From: Promethearchaeia archaeon
GTDB taxonomy: Archaea; Asgardarchaeota; Lokiarchaeia; Sigyniarchaeales; SOKP01
Reading direction: 5' to 3'
NCBI GenBank assembly: GCA_029856295.1
Contig: JAHQWS010000309.1
Span: 1-14,939, forward strand
Length of the DNA stretch: 14,939 bases
Numbering within the stretch: position 1 is the stretch's first letter; the number at the start of each line of letters is the position of its first letter. A model generated the notes under the pieces. It did not search any database. It had not been told where the DNA came from and saw only the letters and a program-made list of their open reading frames with translations. Positions 13,900 to 14,939 of the stretch are shown piece by piece. A program made the translations under genes and the position numbers.

Positions 13900-14939
13900 T
13901 TAAACCGTATGGTGATCAAGTTCATCTTCCGCTCCTTCTATAGTTCTAACTACGATTTTAATCTTATCATTAGCACTAACAGCAAAATAATTACCTATAA
14001 CACTTTGAAGAATAGATAATTCCAATGAAGCACCGCTTTTAATGGTAAAATCACTAATACCAAATTCGTATAATGGGATATATGTGTTATTAACATAAAT
14101 AGAATCAAGTTCTACTGTTGTTTTTCCCAGATTGTGTATAGTAATGTTTAAGGTATTATCACCAACGATGAATATAGTTTGAGCTTCATCTATTTCAACG
14201 TTATAATAGTCAGGAACTTGCGGTAGGTTTTCAAGAGCTTTGAATGTCTTAATATAATCAAGCGTGGTATTTGTTGTTATATTAACAACTACACTATTAG
14301 ATTTATTTATGTTTAAGTTAGGTATGTCAAATGATATATAAACACATTCTTGAACATCTAAAATAGCATCACCATACATAAATTCGGCATCGTTACCAAT
14401 TGAAATTTGTGTGGTTGCATTAAGATAGATATCTCCTATTTCTAAAGGTTCAATCCCCGTATTTTTTATAAGTAGTGCTCCCGTTTCATTAGCCATGATA
14501 TAAGAAGTTGTATAATCTTCAATTTTATCAATCGTCCGCAGATCCAGAGTATTATTTAATACATTAATTAAGCCTATGTCAGAAGCTGCTATTACTGATT
14601 GATCCTCACCACTGACGGCAGTAACTGATATAACAAGCTCTTCGTTAACAGATAAATCAAAATCGGAAGCATCTACTAGTATTGTGTTTTCTTCACCTGG
14701 TTGCAATACTAAACTTCTATCTAATGTATCCCACTTATCGATACCTATAAAATTTGAAGCGGTTAAATTATAAATATTACCATACTTAACGGAATCAGCT
14801 TCCCCTATATACACTGAATCTAATCCAATTACGCCACTTCCAGTATTTTTTATACGTATTCTCATACTGCCATTGTAATACACAAATGTACCACTAGTAT
14901 CGAAATCCAGAGGAATATGGGTTCTGTAAGTTCCTATAC
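13900..14939 (-). CDS. Probable secreted or surface beta-sandwich repeat protein, N-terminus cut off
   Basis: I do not recognise this gene. The frame is open to the right edge; the GTG at 14883 is internal, since codons upstream continue without a stop (IGTYRTHIPLDFDTSG). About 346 residues are visible. Counted from that GTG, the chain contains at least three related strands at 8-26, 136-154 and 246-264, each of the form hydrophobic-I-K/H-N-x-G followed by a strand with D-S/I-I/V-Y-hydrophobic (IKNTG, IKNTG, IHNLG). This resembles CARDB-like or other Ig-like beta-sandwich repeats of 110-130 residues. It has many N-x-S/T sites (NGS, NLT, NNT, NAT, NKS, NIT), is acidic and has a single cysteine, as expected of a glycosylated surface protein. 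No C-terminal membrane anchor is present, so any anchor or signal peptide lies beyond the window. Function unknown. Confidence 0.75.
   Translation of the reverse strand, partial: IGTYRTHIPLDFDTSGTFVYYNGSMRIRIKNTGSGVIGLDSVYIGEADSVKYGNIYNLTASNFIGIDKWDTLDRSLVLQPGEENTILVDASDFDLSVNEELVISVTAVSGEDQSVIAASDIGLINVLNNTLDLRTIDKIEDYTTSYIMANETGALLIKNTGIEPLEIGDIYLNATTQISIGNDAEFMYGDAILDVQECVYISFDIPNLNINKSNSVVVNITTNTTLDYIKTFKALENLPQVPDYYNVEIDEAQTIFIVGDNTLNITIHNLGKTTVELDSIYVNNTYIPLYEFGISDFTIKSGASLELSILQSVIGNYFAVSANDKIKIVVRTIEGAEDELDHHTV

Overview
This window is AT-rich and reads as an archaeal chromosome, probably from an anaerobe of the Asgard/Lokiarchaeia type; that assignment is inferred from content, not from a marker I could place on a tree. 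The archaeal signs are an archaeal (class I) CCA-adding enzyme, an archaeal-type phosphopantetheine adenylyltransferase, an archaeal aIF5B, TTTAAATA/TTTATA boxes about 30 bases before several genes, and Shine-Dalgarno motifs of the GTGATG kind. A UvrA/UvrB pair, bacterial in origin where it occurs in archaea, and corrinoid methyltransferase genes fit such a genome.

Layout. 1-1743 (minus): a UroD/MtaA-family methyltransferase followed by its likely corrinoid protein, which runs off the left edge. 1825-3996 (minus): a compact mntA-hepT-cca cluster. It is a MNT/HEPN toxin-antitoxin pair with a four-base TTGA overlap, followed after 52 bases by a CCA-adding enzyme. 4186-5363 (plus): a second UroD-family methyltransferase, broken by a frameshift. 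5599-6053 (plus): an overlapping DUF2283/DUF4258 pair that looks like another toxin-antitoxin module. 6078-6299 (plus): a leftover 3' end of a third methyltransferase copy, so the DUF2283/DUF4258 pair sits between two copies of the same gene end. 6349-13682 (minus): housekeeping genes in transcription order uvrB, uvrA, aIF5B, coaD. 13900-14939 (minus): the C-terminal part of a large, probably secreted, beta-rich protein with repeats.

How the genes work together. The left-edge pair would move methyl groups from a methylated substrate to a cobalamin protein and onward. The mntA-hepT-cca cluster is the most interesting part. A studied HepT toxin trims the 3' end of tRNA, and the next gene encodes the enzyme that rebuilds the tRNA 3' CCA, which suggests a tRNA damage/repair or guard arrangement. 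The right half serves DNA excision repair, translation initiation and coenzyme A synthesis.

No gap between genes exceeds 300 bases. The longest (5364-5598, 13683-13899 and about 4000-4185) are AT-rich and hold only candidate promoters. I saw no tRNA, rRNA, CRISPR array or insertion sequence.
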